From CAWIXB01 sp963839955 (GTDB taxonomy: Bacteria; Actinomycetota; Actinomycetes; JACCUZ01): DNA of 64,000 nt. The DNA is taken from contig CAWIXB010000001.1 in the NCBI GenBank assembly GCA_963839955.1, forward strand, positions 3,472,001-3,536,000, written 5' to 3'. Positions 42,041 through 50,664 of this stretch are shown piece by piece. The position numbers and the translations under genes were made by a program. Under the pieces are notes generated by a model, which did not search any database, was not told the origin of the DNA, and saw only the letters and a program-made list of their open reading frames with translations. Position 1 is the first letter of the stretch. Each line of letters starts with the position of its first letter.

Positions 42041-42208
42041 ATCACGCTCACCTTCGACCAGTTCAAACGCGCCTGGACGAACGCCCTCGATGACGACGAG
42101 GCGAAGCGGCTCTACGTCACCTACCACGTAGCCGGGTCGGGGATCGCCCTGGCGCAGATGGGCAACGCCAACCTGAACCCCTGGACCGAGTCGCCATCCG
42201 GGGGGTGA
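42041..42208 (+). pseudogene. C-terminal fragment of an alpha/beta hydrolase
   Basis: The frame LTFDQFKRAWTNALDDDEAK to TYHVAGSGIALAQMGNANLNPW, ending at the TGA at 42208, is the C-terminal end of an actinobacterial alpha/beta hydrolase, whose homologues read TFEQFRYAFANAVSEEEA and end NLNPWTE. The rest of the gene is missing. The fragment abuts the MarR remnant on the other strand and marks a deletion junction. Confidence 0.65.
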
Positions 42209-42404
42209 AACCGCATGCGCTGTCTCCGAACGGGTCGATGAAGAGCGCTAGCCATGCCCGCCTCCCTCTACTCCTGTGGGAGACAAGCGAAACACCCACG
42301 AACGGCATCGACGAGATCTTGACCCACGAACCGGATGCGTTCTCACACGTCTACTCCTGTCGGCCCGAAGCGTGACCGCCGCGGGGAACCATCCCTGACA
42401 GCGC

Positions 42405-42920
42405 CTATTTGTCGCCGTTGTCGATGCGTTGACGTGGCTCGCCTCGGCCAGGCGTCGGGGCCGCGGTGTCCACTTGCTGCCGCGAGAGAAGCCGTGCGAG
42501 ATAGAGCAGTCCCGAGCAGATCGATAGGACGGCGGTGACGGCGAGCCACTGCCAGAGGTAGGGATCGGCGCTGCGCCCGGCTGCGTCGGCATAGCCGGGA
42601 GTCAATCGAAGAATGAGTGGGAACCAAGCGATCAGCAGGATGCCAGAGAGGACCGCGGGCACGCGCACGTAGTTCGTCCATGGCACTCGTTGTGCGTCCA
42701 ATCGTTTCTGACACCGGGCAAGCATGCGGTCAGCAGCGGCATAGACCGGGAACAGAAGCAGGTCATGGGCAACGAGCAGGAAACCGAACCAGACCGCGAT
42801 CGACTTCAGGGTGCCCAGGTCAGGGACGCGTGTGATGGCGTAGGTCGCGATCGCGGCGCAGACGAGCAGCGACGTCAGGTGCCCAGGGGTGGCACCGTAG
42901 AGCCGACGCAGCCGGGTCAC
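42405..42920 (-). CDS. Four-helix membrane protein coupled to the molybdoenzyme gene
   Basis: The 171-residue protein has hydrophobic segments near residues 12-30 (LTSLLVCAAIATYAI), 40-60 (VWFGFLLVAHDLLLFPVYAA), 85-105 and 125-147 (WQWLAVTAVLSICSGLLYL). It is of unknown function. Its GTG start overlaps the TGA of the preceding molybdoenzyme gene (GTGA), so the two are translationally linked. A heme-free membrane partner of the oxidoreductase is one possibility. Confidence 0.75.
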   Translation of the reverse strand: MTRLRRLYGATPGHLTSLLVCAAIATYAITRVPDLGTLKSIAVWFGFLLVAHDLLLFPVYAAADRMLARCQKRLDAQRVPWTNYVRVPAVLSGILLIAWFPLILRLTPGYADAAGRSADPYLWQWLAVTAVLSICSGLLYLARLLSRQQVDTAAPTPGRGEPRQRIDNGDK

Positions 42921-44224
42921 GATTGCCCGCCCAGCAGGGCTACCCCGCGGACCCACTTCGTGCAGTGGACACCCGGTGCCGCGGGGACGATGATTCGCGC
43001 GGGGTAGCCGTGATCGAGCGTCAACGGCTTGCCGTTCACGGCCAGTGCGAGCAGTGAGCGTGGATCGGCGACCTGGTTGGCCGCCAGCCGCACCTCGGCG
43101 AACGCGCCGTGGCGCTGCAGTGAGCTCACCACCACGTCGCCCGGATCGGCTTCGATCAGCGCGAGCAGGTCGGCAAGCCGAACGCCGGTCCAGGTTTGTG
43201 TTGTCGACCAGCCCTCCACGCAGGCGATCGGCAACCGGGCTGTGGTCTGCGGCAGTGCGAGCAACTGGTCGAGGCGCATCGGCCGGCTGCGCCCGCCACC
43301 GACGACGGCTAGTCGCCAACCGTCGCCGACGTCGGCGGAGGTGATGCCCCGGCTAGCGGCCGTCTTGTTGATCGGGAAATCGCCGAGAAGGGAACCGCCG
43401 CGCGGCGCGAGCAGCGCGGTCCTGCGCACTGGATCGCCCAGTGTCTGACCGCCGGCGAGGCCGAGAAGGAGAAGCGACCCACCGCCGACCAGTGCGAGCA
43501 TCCCTCGCCGCGACATCGTCGGCTCGGTCGGTGATCGGGCGACGAGACCGGACTCCTCGCGATCCTCTGGCCGCGTGTCGGCGAGGCCGGTGCGCAGCTC
43601 CTGGGCCAGGCTGCGTTCGCGCAGCGACTTGACCATTGTCGGCAGCTTGATGGACACATGTGCAACGAACGCGCCGATGAAGACCCAGCCGCCATACAGG
43701 TGAGCGGTGTAGAAGCTGAACCCCCAGGGATAGAACTGCTGGATGTTCAGCAGGCCGGTCACCAACTCGAAAGCCGCACCGCCGACCAGCAGCGCCAGGC
43801 TGAGCCGTTCCAGCGCATTCGCCGGTGACTCGACCGGCGGCCACGCGAACAGCCTCGGGATGACCGACCACAACTTCGCAAGCACGACGGGTAGCAATGC
43901 CAGACCCAGCAGCACGTGAGTGCCGATGACGACGCGATAGAGCCACACCGGATCCGTCGGCCAGTCGAACAGGTAGAAGCCGAGCAACCCTTTGTCCGGG
44001 GTCCGATCGTTGCCGCCACCCAGACCCGGGTTATAGGCGGCGTAGGAGAGCAACCCGGTGATGAACACGATGGGGATGCCCACCAGCAGCACGCCGCCGA
44101 GCACGGCAGTGAGCCACGGGCCGCGCAACGGGCTGCGCCAGAACGTCGGCCGGAAGGGTCCCGGTGGCGGCTGGCCTCGCCCCGGTGTTGGTTCGGTCAG
44201 GCGCTTTGCAGAGCCACGAACCAT
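42917..44224 (-). CDS. Sulfite-oxidase-like molybdopterin enzyme with N-terminal membrane domain
   Basis: The 435-residue protein has an N-terminal cytochrome-b561-like membrane part (helices near residues 38-60, 95-115, 145-165, 180-200), then a twin-Arg-free linker and a fifth helix (MLALVGGGSLLLLGLAGG). The C-terminal 170 residues are an oxidoreductase molybdopterin-binding domain: LPIACVEGWSTTQTWTGVRL carries the molybdenum-binding Cys, and LDHGYPARIIVP is its conserved end. It sits in a chain of five overlapping genes with a methyltransferase and glycosyltransferases. The substrate is unknown. Confidence 0.9.
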   Translation of the reverse strand: MVRGSAKRLTEPTPGRGQPPPGPFRPTFWRSPLRGPWLTAVLGGVLLVGIPIVFITGLLSYAAYNPGLGGGNDRTPDKGLLGFYLFDWPTDPVWLYRVVIGTHVLLGLALLPVVLAKLWSVIPRLFAWPPVESPANALERLSLALLVGGAAFELVTGLLNIQQFYPWGFSFYTAHLYGGWVFIGAFVAHVSIKLPTMVKSLRERSLAQELRTGLADTRPEDREESGLVARSPTEPTMSRRGMLALVGGGSLLLLGLAGGQTLGDPVRRTALLAPRGGSLLGDFPINKTAASRGITSADVGDGWRLAVVGGGRSRPMRLDQLLALPQTTARLPIACVEGWSTTQTWTGVRLADLLALIEADPGDVVVSSLQRHGAFAEVRLAANQVADPRSLLALAVNGKPLTLDHGYPARIIVPAAPGVHCTKWVRGVALLGGQS

Positions 44225-44820
44225 CGCCCGGCCTCCTGCCAGGTCTCATCCAGCGCAAGCTGGGCCCGATTTGCAACACCGTGGGCATCACGCAGCGCGA
44301 GCCACGCCCAGGGGAAGGACCGGGACATCCGGCTCCCCGAGGCCAAACACAGCCGGGTCTGCTCGCTCGCTCCGGATCTGCCCTCGACCTCGACCAGCAC
44401 CCGGCCCCCCGGTGCGAGGAGCCCGCGGACCCGTCGCAGCAGCGCGATCGGTTCGCCGCCGATGCCGATGTTGCCGTCGATGAGCAGCGCGGTGTCCCAC
44501 TCACCTGGCCGGGGGACCGCCCCGAAAACCGAGCAGCGCCGCACCACCGCGCCCGCGGCCCGCGCCAGGCGGACGGCATCCTCGTTGGAGTCGATCCCCA
44601 CCGCGGCGATGCCTCGCTGCCGCAGCGCTGCGGCAATCCGGCCAGGGCCACAACCGATGTCCAAGGTGGCCCCGCGACAACGTTCGAGCACCGAGTTGTC
44701 GCCGGGGCGAGGTGGCCCACGCCAGTCCTCGATCGGCATCCGAAACCTGGTGCCGTCCGGGTGAATCACGTCGAGCCGGTGTCCCTCCCGGAGAGCGCCG
44801 GAATACAGCTCGCCCATCAT
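44197..44820 (-). CDS. SAM-dependent methyltransferase
   Basis: The 207-residue protein is a class-I methyltransferase: motif I ATLDIGCGPGRIAAAL, motif II VGIDSNEDAVRLA, then DTALLIDGNIGIGGE and LLAPGGRVLVEVEG. The N-terminal YSGALREGHRLDVIHPDG region is specific to this locus type. Its start overlaps the stop of the DUF2064 gene (ATGA) and its end overlaps the molybdoenzyme gene by 28 nt, so it is part of the same translationally coupled series. The acceptor, probably a sugar or lipid-linked glycan, is unknown. Confidence 0.85.
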   Translation of the reverse strand: MMGELYSGALREGHRLDVIHPDGTRFRMPIEDWRGPPRPGDNSVLERCRGATLDIGCGPGRIAAALRQRGIAAVGIDSNEDAVRLARAAGAVVRRCSVFGAVPRPGEWDTALLIDGNIGIGGEPIALLRRVRGLLAPGGRVLVEVEGRSGASEQTRLCLASGSRMSRSFPWAWLALRDAHGVANRAQLALDETWQEAGRWFVALQSA

Positions 44821-45470
44821 GCGGCGGCTTCCCGGAGCCTCGCGAACGTCGCCGCGAAGTCGGTGTACGGCGCCGCGCGGGCGACCGCATGAGCGTCGGC
44901 GGCGACGTCGACGTCGCGCACGGTTTGGAGGCGCGTTACGCGCAACCCGGAGGCGCACAGCTGTTCGAACTGCCGATCGCCCGTGTCGTTTCGCGACATG
45001 GCAACGCCCAGCACATGGTGCAAGCGCGGTCGCCGCAGACCGATCAGCCAATATCCCCCGTCCTCGGCCGGGCCGAGAACCCCGTCAATGCCCGGCCGCA
45101 GCAGCTGCTCGACCGCCCGGTCCAGGTCGGTCGCCGTGACCTGCGGGGTGTCCATGCCGACCAGCAGCACCGGCAGCGACACGTTGTCGTAGGTGTCCGC
45201 CAGCGCTGAGGCGATGCGCCGGTCGAGTGAGCCGCTGCGCTGTGGACACACCTCGAGACCGCCGGGCAGCCAGTCACCCGGTTCGCCGTCGAGCACCAGG
45301 CAATGCCGCCGCACGGCGGCGCCGCTGACCGCGCGGATCGTGTCGACCAGGGCGGCGCAAGCGAGTTCCGCCGCCTCCGCCGGCGTGAATGCCGGGGTAA
45401 GTCGCGTCTTGACCCGTCCCGCCTCCGGGCACTTGGCGAGGATGACGATCTGGGCATCGCGCGCTCTCAC
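44817..45470 (-). CDS. DUF2064/TIGR04282-family glycosyltransferase-fold protein
   Basis: The 217-residue protein starts IVILAKCPEAGRVKTRLTPAF, the nucleotide-sugar-transferase-like motif of the family, and continues LLVGMDTPQVTATDLDRAV and DGVLGPAEDGGYWLIGLR. Family members occur with arsenosugar, mycofactocin-like or cell-wall glycan genes. It overlaps both neighbours, the methyltransferase and the GT2 protein, by four bases each. Confidence 0.88.
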   Translation of the reverse strand: MRARDAQIVILAKCPEAGRVKTRLTPAFTPAEAAELACAALVDTIRAVSGAAVRRHCLVLDGEPGDWLPGGLEVCPQRSGSLDRRIASALADTYDNVSLPVLLVGMDTPQVTATDLDRAVEQLLRPGIDGVLGPAEDGGYWLIGLRRPRLHHVLGVAMSRNDTGDRQFEQLCASGLRVTRLQTVRDVDVAADAHAVARAAPYTDFAATFARLREAAA

Positions 45471-46117
45471 CGGGCGAGCACCGCCCGCATGTCGCGCACA
45501 GTGCGGACGTAGCCCGGCAGGGTGCCCGTGACCTTCGACCGTCCGCGGCGCACCCTGTAGTGCACCGGCACCTCCGCCACACGCCAGCCCTCCGCATGCG
45601 CGGCGAGCAGGGTCTGCAACGGGTACCCGAACCTCCGGTCGGTGAGAGCGAGACTGGTCATCGCCTCACGACGGAAGGCTCGCATCGGCCCGAGGTCGCG
45701 CAGCGGCAGCCCGGTTCGTCGGCGGACGACTGCAGCCAGCGCCGCGTTGGCCACCCGCGCCGATGCTGGCCAGGCTCGCAGCGACCGAGTCGTCCGCCGG
45801 CCGAGCACGAGATCAGCGCGGTCTCCGACGACCGCACCCGCGACGAACGGCAGGTCCTGCGGGTCCAACGTGGCGTCGGCGTCCATGACGGCGACGACGT
45901 CGCTGGTGGCCGCCAGCAGCCCGGCGTGGCAGGCGGCGCCGTACCCCCGCTGCACAACCTCGACCACGTCGGCGCCCGCTGCCCGCGCGACATCCGCGGA
46001 ACCGTCACCGGAACCGTTGTCGACAACCAGCGGGCGAAAGCCGGCAGGCATCCGGGACAGCACCCAGGGCAGCGCGGCCGCCTCGTCCAGGCACGGCAAC
46101 ACGACGTCGATGACCAC
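45467..46117 (-). CDS. GT2-family glycosyltransferase
   Basis: The 216-residue protein has the GT-A fold: VVLPCLDEAAALPWVLSRMP, PLVVDNGSGDGSADVARAAG, VVAVMDADATLDP (the metal-binding DxD is MDAD). It ends RFGYPLQTLLAAHAEGWRVAEVPVHYRVRRGRSKVTGT, like dolichyl-phosphate glucosyl/mannosyltransferases. The start is taken at the GTG at 46117, since the protein then begins where relatives begin; a TTG at 46150 is an alternative. It heads the overlapping cluster on the minus strand. It would place a sugar on a lipid carrier or membrane glycan. Confidence 0.87.
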   Translation of the reverse strand: MVIDVVLPCLDEAAALPWVLSRMPAGFRPLVVDNGSGDGSADVARAAGADVVEVVQRGYGAACHAGLLAATSDVVAVMDADATLDPQDLPFVAGAVVGDRADLVLGRRTTRSLRAWPASARVANAALAAVVRRRTGLPLRDLGPMRAFRREAMTSLALTDRRFGYPLQTLLAAHAEGWRVAEVPVHYRVRRGRSKVTGTLPGYVRTVRDMRAVLAR

Positions 46118-46218
46118 GGGACGTACGCAATCATCCCGGGCGCCGGGCAATCCTTACCGAACGATGACGGCCGCCCGCACCCCGGCTGCGCCGCGCCCCG
46201 CGCACATAGCCTGCACCG

Positions 46219-47532
46219 GTGATCCCGACGGTTCGCAGACGGCCCACCGTCGTCGCACTCGCCGCATGGGTGCTGCTCGTTCTCACAGCGGTCGTCTGGG
46301 GACGCCATCTGCTGCCCGGCGGGAGCCTCAACGCGAACGCGCCACCGTTCATGGGGCACTACCGGCTCTCCTTGCGGGCTCTGGTCCCCGGTGCCCTGTT
46401 TGCTGTCGCGGCGGTCGCGCTCCTGCCCACTGGGTGCCGTCGCCTGCCGTGGCGGCTGCTGCTGCCGGTCAGCACCGTCGCTGCGGCCGGCTGGGCCGTA
46501 GCGCTGGCGATCTGGGATGGTCACGCCAGTCTCGGATCCCCGATATCACGGGCAACGGAGTATCTGGCGGCGTTGCCGGCGGTCGGCGACGATCCGGCCG
46601 GCTTTCTCGGGGGCTTCGCGGAAGACGTCGCTCACCGGCGGCTGCCGGTGCACGTCAACGGCCACCCGCCGCTGATGGTGCTGGTGCTGTGGGTCTGGGA
46701 CCGGCTAGGCGCCGTCGGCCCCGGCTGGGCGGCCGGCCTGATGATCGGTGCGGGCGCCTCGTCGGTCGCCGCGCTGGCGATAGTGCTTCGCGAGCTCGGC
46801 GACGAGGCAGCGGCACGCGGCGCGCTGCCGTTCCTCGTCCTCGGGCCGTTCGCTATCACGGTGGCGACCAGCGCCGACGCGTTCTTCCTCGGCGCGGCCG
46901 CGTGGGCCGCGGCGGCGCTCGCCGTGGGTCTTCGGCGCCAGGCATGGCCGATGCTCGCCGTCGCCGGGCTGCTTGCCGGTGCGCTGCCCTATCTCAGCTA
47001 CGGACTGTTGCCGTATGCCGCGGTGCTCCTCGCCGTGGGCTGGCTCGCGGTGCGCCAGCCAGGGTGGTGGCGGAGTCTCTCGCCCGCGCATCGGAGGGCG
47101 CTTCCTGGGGCCTTCGTGGCCGGCTTCATCGTTGTGCCTGCCCTGCTGACGGTCGGTGGCTTCTGGTGGTTCGACGGGGCGGCTGCGACCCATCAGGCGT
47201 GGCAGCTGGGTCGGGGCGACGACCGGCCCTACCTGTACTCGTTCGTCGCCGACTTCGCGATCCTGGCGGTGCTCGTGGGTCCTGCCACGGCAGTGGCCGC
47301 CACTCGTCGTCCCCGGATGGTTGCCGCCACCGTGGCCGCGGCGTCGCTGATCTCGCTGTTGGTGCTCGCTCTGGTCGGCATTACCAGGCTTGAGGTGGAG
47401 CGGATCTGGCTGCCGTTCGCTCCATGGCTGGTGCTCGTCACCTCGGCAATGCCCGCCCGCCGCCGGGGATGGCTCGTAGCCAACGCGGCGTGCGCACTCG
47501 TGTTCCAGACGCTCGTCTACGACGTCTGGTGA
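46219..47532 (+). CDS. Polytopic membrane protein (GT-C-like glycosyltransferase candidate)
   Basis: The 437-residue protein has about 10-12 hydrophobic helices and large, charged loops near residues 105-140 (including HVNGHPPLMVLVLWVWD). A His/Asp-containing loop after the second or third helix followed by many helices is the general plan of lipid-linked-sugar GT-C enzymes and mannosyltransferase-like proteins, but no family motif is clear. It is divergent from the glycosyltransferase cluster and convergent on the two-component pair. Confidence 0.75.
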   Translation: MIPTVRRRPTVVALAAWVLLVLTAVVWGRHLLPGGSLNANAPPFMGHYRLSLRALVPGALFAVAAVALLPTGCRRLPWRLLLPVSTVAAAGWAVALAIWDGHASLGSPISRATEYLAALPAVGDDPAGFLGGFAEDVAHRRLPVHVNGHPPLMVLVLWVWDRLGAVGPGWAAGLMIGAGASSVAALAIVLRELGDEAAARGALPFLVLGPFAITVATSADAFFLGAAAWAAAALAVGLRRQAWPMLAVAGLLAGALPYLSYGLLPYAAVLLAVGWLAVRQPGWWRSLSPAHRRALPGAFVAGFIVVPALLTVGGFWWFDGAAATHQAWQLGRGDDRPYLYSFVADFAILAVLVGPATAVAATRRPRMVAATVAAASLISLLVLALVGITRLEVERIWLPFAPWLVLVTSAMPARRRGWLVANAACALVFQTLVYDVW

Positions 47533-47539
47533 CCCGCGA

Positions 47540-48676
47540 TCAGTCCGGGGCCAGTGGCAGTCGCACCTCGAAGCGGCACCCGCGGCCATGGTTGGCGACT
47601 TCGATCACGCCGCGGTGCGCCTCGACAATGCTGCGCGCGATGGCCAGCCCGAATCCGCCGCCGTGATCCGGGCCGGGCGTGCGGGCCGCGTTGCCGCGGA
47701 ACGCGGTCTCGAAGACCCGGGGCAGATCCTCATCGGGGATGCCGCCGCATCCGTCCGCGACCGTGAAGGACACCGCATCGTCAGGGGCCAAGCCCATGGC
47801 GGAAACGGCGATTGTGCCGTCGCTCGGCGTGTGGCGGATGGCGTTGAGCAGCAGATTGCGCATCACCCGGCCGAACTCGTCCGGATCCACAGCGACCGGC
47901 AGGCCCGGCGAGGTGCGGGCGACCAACCGGATGCCCTTGGCGCGGGCGACCGGGTCGGCGGTGGCCAGCGCCTCCACGACGAGGTCGTCGGCCCCAACCC
48001 GCTCCAGATGCAGTTGCATCGGTCCCTCGACCCGCGATAGTTCGAACAGGTCGTTGACCATCTGAGCGATCCGGTCGATCTCAACACGCAGCTGGCGGTG
48101 ATAGCGCTCGACCGTCGTCTTGTCCACGACGACACCATCCTCGAGCGACTCCACCATCGCTCGCATCCCCGCGAGCGGCGTCCGCAGGTCGTGGCTCATG
48201 CCCGCAACGAGTTGGCGCCGGCTGTGTTCAGTGGCCTCCGCAACCGCTCGCGCTCGCGTGAGCCGCCGGTGCCCGTCGTCCAGGGCGAGGGCCACCGTCC
48301 GCAGCTCCTTGGTCGCGACGGGGCGAGAAGCGCCATACGTTGATTCGCCAACCAGCACTGCCGATGCGGCAAGCGTCCGCGCCGAACGGCGCACGGACCA
48401 GCCAAGAACCAGCGCTACACCGACCGCAGAGACCATCGACAGCGCCACGCCGACGAGCACCACACGTGAGTCGTGCTCCGAGAGGAACATCGCCCAGGTC
48501 GTGACGAGGACGGCTCCGGTCACCGTGGCAACAGGGGCACAACTGGTCACCAGCAGGAGTGACACGACCGAACGGCTGCGCAGCAACCTCATCAGCAGCA
48601 GGCCGGCCACAAGGGCAACGCCGGCGCAGGCGGCGGTAAGCCCGGCAATCACCGCCCAGTCGGCCGCCGGAATCAT
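47540..48676 (-). CDS. Membrane sensor histidine kinase
   Basis: The 378-residue kinase has N-terminal hydrophobic helices (residues 8-35, 45-70, 80-105), then HisKA (QLVAGMSHDLRTPLAGMRAM, with the phosphoacceptor His) and HATPase_c (NLLLNAIRHTPSDG, VADGCGGIPDED, GGGFGLAIARSI). It lies downstream of its response regulator with an ATGA overlap. The ligand is not known. Placement suggests control of the neighbouring envelope-glycan genes. Confidence 0.92.
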   Translation of the reverse strand: MIPAADWAVIAGLTAACAGVALVAGLLLMRLLRSRSVVSLLLVTSCAPVATVTGAVLVTTWAMFLSEHDSRVVLVGVALSMVSAVGVALVLGWSVRRSARTLAASAVLVGESTYGASRPVATKELRTVALALDDGHRRLTRARAVAEATEHSRRQLVAGMSHDLRTPLAGMRAMVESLEDGVVVDKTTVERYHRQLRVEIDRIAQMVNDLFELSRVEGPMQLHLERVGADDLVVEALATADPVARAKGIRLVARTSPGLPVAVDPDEFGRVMRNLLLNAIRHTPSDGTIAVSAMGLAPDDAVSFTVADGCGGIPDEDLPRVFETAFRGNAARTPGPDHGGGFGLAIARSIVEAHRGVIEVANHGRGCRFEVRLPLAPD

Positions 48677-49371
48677 GTCGGGTCGGCTGGCCGGTAGCGG
48701 TAGCCCGACCCCCAAACGGTCAGCACCCGCCGCGGAACCGCTGCGTCGTCCTCAAGCTTTCCCCGAAGTCGACGCACATGCACAGTTACCGTGGACTCGT
48801 CCCCGACCGTCCATCCCCAGACGCTGGCGAGCAAGTCCTTGCGCGAGAAGACCTGGTTCGGGTTGGTCAGGAAGAAGGCGAGCAGGTCGAACTCGCGACT
48901 GGTCAGGAGCAGCTCCCCGTTGCCGAGGATGGCCTGGCGGGCTCCGAGATCGAGCGTGAGGTCGCCATCGTGCAGGACACCCACCTGGCGGGTACCGGCC
49001 AAACCGTGTGAGCGGCGCAGCACTGCCTGCACGCGCAGGGAGAGTTCGCGGGGGCTGAAAGGTTTGGTCACATAGTCGTCGGCGCCGACCTCGAGACCGG
49101 CGACTCGTTCGCTCTCGGCTCCGAGCGCGGTCAACAGGATCACGGGGGTCGTGACCGAGCGACGCATCCGGCGGCAGACCTCGAGCCCGTCCATGCCGGG
49201 CATCATGATGTCGAGGACGACCAGGTCAGGGCTGCTGGACAGGGCCCGGTTCAGCGCAGTGGGCCCGTCGGCGACGTGATCCACGTCGTGGCCGTCATGC
49301 TCGAGGTAGCGACAGACCACGTCAGCGATCGTGACGTCGTCCTCGGCGAGCAGAATCTTCGAACGTGGCAC
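48673..49371 (-). CDS. OmpR-family response regulator
   Basis: The 232-residue regulator shows ILLAEDDVTIADVVCRYL, the Asp in LVVLDIMMPGMDGLEV, VGADDYVTKPF and an OmpR winged helix (LLLTSREFDLLAFFLTN, STVTVHVRRLRGKL, WGSGYRYRPAD). The GTG at 49371 is preferred to the one at 49386 because GGGAGAA precedes it. It is first in a two-gene operon with the histidine kinase and lies next to the epimerase gene. Confidence 0.92.
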   Translation of the reverse strand: MPRSKILLAEDDVTIADVVCRYLEHDGHDVDHVADGPTALNRALSSSPDLVVLDIMMPGMDGLEVCRRMRRSVTTPVILLTALGAESERVAGLEVGADDYVTKPFSPRELSLRVQAVLRRSHGLAGTRQVGVLHDGDLTLDLGARQAILGNGELLLTSREFDLLAFFLTNPNQVFSRKDLLASVWGWTVGDESTVTVHVRRLRGKLEDDAAVPRRVLTVWGSGYRYRPADPT

Positions 49372-49436
49372 TGGATCTTCTCCCACGGGGCTACCCGATC
49401 GACGTTAGAGCAGTGTGAGCGATGCGGCTGCTCACG

Positions 49437-50483
49437 TCACCAACTCGTAAGACCTTGGAGCTCCGCGGCGAAGTCAGCCATGCCCTCCTCCAGCGTCACT
49501 GCGGCCCGGAAGGCGAGGCCGGTCACCGCCCGGTCAGGAGACGCGACGACATGTCGGACGTCGCCCACCCGGAAGTCACCAGTCACCACCGGGCGGGGAC
49601 CCCCGAGGGCGTCAGCCAGCGCCTCCGCCATCTGACCGACGGTAATCGGCTGGCCGCTGGCCACATTGAACGCCGCGAGCACCCCGGACTGAATGCCCTC
49701 GTGCTGTAGGGCCAGCCGGTTGGCCCGGGCGACATCACGGACATGCACGAAGTCGCGCAGCTGCCCCCCGTCCTCGAAGACCTGCGGGGCCGAGCCGCGG
49801 GCGAGTCTTGACCGGAACACGGCGGCGACCCCGGCGTAGGGGGTGTCCCGCGGCAGCCGCCGGCCATAGACGTTGTGGTAGCGCAAGGCCACAGCCTGCC
49901 CGCCGGTCACACCGGCCCACGTCGCAGTGAGGTGCTCCTGCGCGACCTTTGACGCGGCGTACCCATTGCGCGGATCCAATGGCGCCGATTCGTCGACCGC
50001 CCGTGCCGTCAACGGTTTCGAGCACATCGGGCAGCGGGGCTCAAACCGGCCCGCCGCGAGGTCGTCGGCGACCCGTGGGGCCGGCCGAACCGCCCCGTGC
50101 GCGGGGCAGGCATAGCCGCCCTCGCCGTAGACGACCATGGAGGAAGCCAGCACCACCCGCCGGACCCCCGCCTCGGCCGTCGCGGAAAGCAACACGGCCG
50201 TGCCGAGGTCGTTGCGCCGCACAAAGTCGGCGAGGTCGACAACACCACGGCCGAGCCCGACCTTCGCAGCCTGGTGGCACACGGCATCGACACCTCTCAA
50301 GGCCCGCGCCACGGCGGTCGGGTCGGTAACGTCGCCGACCTGCATCTCGGCATTCCCTGGCAGATGAGCCGCCGTCGACGTCGACAGATCGTCGAGAACC
50401 CGGACCCGGTGCCCAGCGCCGACCAGATCCTCGACGACGTGAGAGCCGATGAAGCCGCAACCCCCCGTGACCAGGACGTGCAT
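49437..50483 (-). CDS. NDP-sugar epimerase (SDR extended family) with an inserted Cys-rich knuckle
   Basis: The 348-residue enzyme has the N-terminal NAD loop VTGGCGFIGSH, a GVDAVCHQAAKVG segment, and the catalytic Ser-Tyr-Lys pattern (ASSMVVYGEG and the downstream NGYAASKVAQE). Residues 124-156 contain four Cys/His in the form C-P-A-H and C-P-M-C, a zinc-knuckle-like insert seen in dTDP-L-rhamnose 4-epimerase-type proteins. LRYHNVYGRRLPRD and RDFVHVRDVARA complete the family signature. It converts one nucleotide sugar to its epimer for the neighbouring glycosyltransferases. Confidence 0.88.
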   Translation of the reverse strand: MHVLVTGGCGFIGSHVVEDLVGAGHRVRVLDDLSTSTAAHLPGNAEMQVGDVTDPTAVARALRGVDAVCHQAAKVGLGRGVVDLADFVRRNDLGTAVLLSATAEAGVRRVVLASSMVVYGEGGYACPAHGAVRPAPRVADDLAAGRFEPRCPMCSKPLTARAVDESAPLDPRNGYAASKVAQEHLTATWAGVTGGQAVALRYHNVYGRRLPRDTPYAGVAAVFRSRLARGSAPQVFEDGGQLRDFVHVRDVARANRLALQHEGIQSGVLAAFNVASGQPITVGQMAEALADALGGPRPVVTGDFRVGDVRHVVASPDRAVTGLAFRAAVTLEEGMADFAAELQGLTSW

Positions 50484-50664
50484 CGGTCCTCCTCATCTAA
50501 GCGGTCCTAGGAGGAGGGAACCACAGCTGGCGTTTGGATCTTCGACGGGCTCAGTTGACTTTGAACGACCAGCAGATCCCCCGGCCCACGTCAACCAAAT
50601 GTGCCCAGGGCTGCCAGCATGCTCAACAAGGCCAACCTGCCGACGCGCTCACCTGGGAGCTGTC

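Noticed and set aside
46219..47532. Specific mannosyltransferase assignment
   Set aside because: The helix plan fits GT-C enzymes, but no catalytic motif is clear enough to name a substrate.
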